A DNA stretch of 64,000 nucleotides from Paenibacillus pectinilyticus (GTDB taxonomy: Bacteria; Bacillota; Bacilli; Paenibacillales; NBRC-103111). Below the pieces are notes generated by a model. The model was not told where the DNA came from. It did not search any database and saw only the letters and a list, made by a program, of their open reading frames with translations. Location of the stretch: contig NZ_LYPC01000028.1 of assembly GCF_001700435.1 (NCBI RefSeq), positions 258,288-322,287 on the forward strand, given 5' to 3'. Below are positions 63,163 to 64,000 of the stretch, one piece after another. The translations under genes and the position numbers were made by a program. Position 1 is the stretch's first letter. The number at the start of each line of letters is the position of its first letter.

Positions 63163-64000
63163 GTGAGCGACTTGAAAGATGTCCTAAAGAATGCTATTTC
63201 TTCAATCAAACAGCTTGAAAATCCGGCGAAATCGGTAGGGATGAAGCTGTTCCTGATGTTTTTCGCCAGCATCTTATTTTTCGTCATGGTTGTCGGTGCC
63301 ATTTCTTACTTCGTCTCGAAAGACGTGATTAAGAACAACATGGCTGACTCCAGTCTACAAACAGTAACGCAAGCGGGGCAAAAGCTAGATTTCCTCTATC
63401 AAACTTTTGAAGATTTGACCCTGCAAGTGATGTACAACGATGATTTGCAGAAGCTATTGGAGAAAATGTCCAAACTAGATCCTCTATCGTACAATGCAGC
63501 TGATACTAGTCATCAACTGACGGAAAAATTGAACTTCGTCGCTTTTTCCAACAAAGTCATCAAAACACTTCGCATTTACAGTTCGGATGGCAAACTCCTA
63601 GTCGGGACAGGCGGTGGCGGTTATGAATCCGATGCGAGTGTTAGTGATACCGCTTGGTTCAAGCAGATTAATGAGGCAGGCGGTAAAGCGGCTTGGCTCG
63701 ACAGTAAATTGAAAGGATATTCGAGCGATTCCACCAGCACCTTCGGGATTGGACGCATCATTAGCAACGCGACTTCCGCCGTACTGGTTGTGGAGTTTAG
63801 CACGGATATTTTGAAAACCGAATTAGGAAGAATGACGCTGGGCGAGAACAGCTCTGTTGTCATTACGAACAGCAGCAACATAAACATCGCGACACCTGAT
63901 ATGACTGAATTAGAAAAAACGGCTAACATCCAACTGACGAAAGAACAGCTTGAAGAGGACCAAAATTCGTTTACGACGAAGGATGATCATCTAGTTGCCT
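63163..64000 (+). CDS. Methyl-accepting chemotaxis-type receptor, C-terminus cut by window edge
   Basis: Partial, at least 279 residues. After a cytoplasmic start (VSDLKDVLKNAISSIKQLE) comes a membrane helix (KLFLMFFASILFFVMVVGAI), then a periplasm-side Cache-like sensor region (STFGIGRIISNATSAVLVVE, FSNKVIKTLRIYSSDGKLLV). No signalling tip is visible because the frame leaves the window. GTG at 63163 or TTG at 63172 are both possible starts; the ribosome site is weak. The 62990-63162 gap shows no gene. Confidence 0.75.
   Translation, partial: MSDLKDVLKNAISSIKQLENPAKSVGMKLFLMFFASILFFVMVVGAISYFVSKDVIKNNMADSSLQTVTQAGQKLDFLYQTFEDLTLQVMYNDDLQKLLEKMSKLDPLSYNAADTSHQLTEKLNFVAFSNKVIKTLRIYSSDGKLLVGTGGGGYESDASVSDTAWFKQINEAGGKAAWLDSKLKGYSSDSTSTFGIGRIISNATSAVLVVEFSTDILKTELGRMTLGENSSVVITNSSNINIATPDMTELEKTANIQLTKEQLEEDQNSFTTKDDHLVA

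Overview
The window looks like a chromosome segment of a spore-forming, low-to-mid-GC Firmicute of the Paenibacillaceae type (Paenibacillus or close kin). Supporting signs are spore genes (cse60-like, cmpA-like, cotD-like, sspH), a YesM/YesN two-component pair next to a family 1 sugar-binding lipoprotein, T-box and CIRCE control elements, strong AGGAGG ribosome sites, and two blocks that match Bacillus subtilis gene order.

Layout. 1-4037: solute-binding lipoprotein (cut by the window edge), YesM-type kinase and YesN-type regulator. 4176-7189: small spore-type genes, a GT2 glycosyltransferase behind a broken sugar epimerase, a universal stress protein, a MerR regulator whose putative operator occurs at both promoters, and a small membrane ORF without a normal start codon. 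7209-19412: a block resembling B. subtilis ydcC-alr-ndoAI-ndoA-tex-sprT-tRNA. It holds tRNA-Leu(GAG), Glu(TTC), Ser(GCT) and Asn(GTT), but a chemotaxis receptor interrupts the tRNAs and the sigB region expected between ndoA and tex is absent. 19510-39016: an AT-rich exopolysaccharide locus with an initiating phosphotransferase, a Wzm/Wzt exporter, a Wzy-like polymerase with a TPR tail, several glycosyltransferases (one a fusion of two GT-B enzymes), an acyltransferase, a CapE/RmlD/WecB-type nucleotide-sugar pathway, and a sulfotransferase with its own APS kinase, which suggests a sulfated polymer. 39050-45265: SNF2 helicase plus SWIM protein, a CotD-like coat protein and three consecutive small coiled-coil genes.

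45589-60426: a second conserved block, groEL-groES (CIRCE), tatC-tatA, molybdenum cofactor genes, moaC, 5-formyl-THF cyclo-ligase, ABC-F ydiF, then leuA and tsaD-rimI-tsaB-tsaE. Between ydiF and leuA lies a dense cluster of DnaA boxes. leuA is preceded by two complete tandem T-box riboswitches, both with an apparent CTC (Leu) specifier that matches the tRNA-Leu(GAG) encoded in the same window. 60551-64000: sspH and a partner gene diverging from ku-ligD with sigma-G-like promoters on both sides, then a chemotaxis receptor cut by the window end.

The most rewarding places for follow-up are the DnaA-box cluster (54301-54698), the tandem leucine T-boxes (56600-57228), the sulfation module (21982-24037), the MerR/stress-protein operators (6283-6840), the coiled-coil triplet (44438-45265), and the repeat-containing unknown protein with a promoter-terminator leader (10957-11647).
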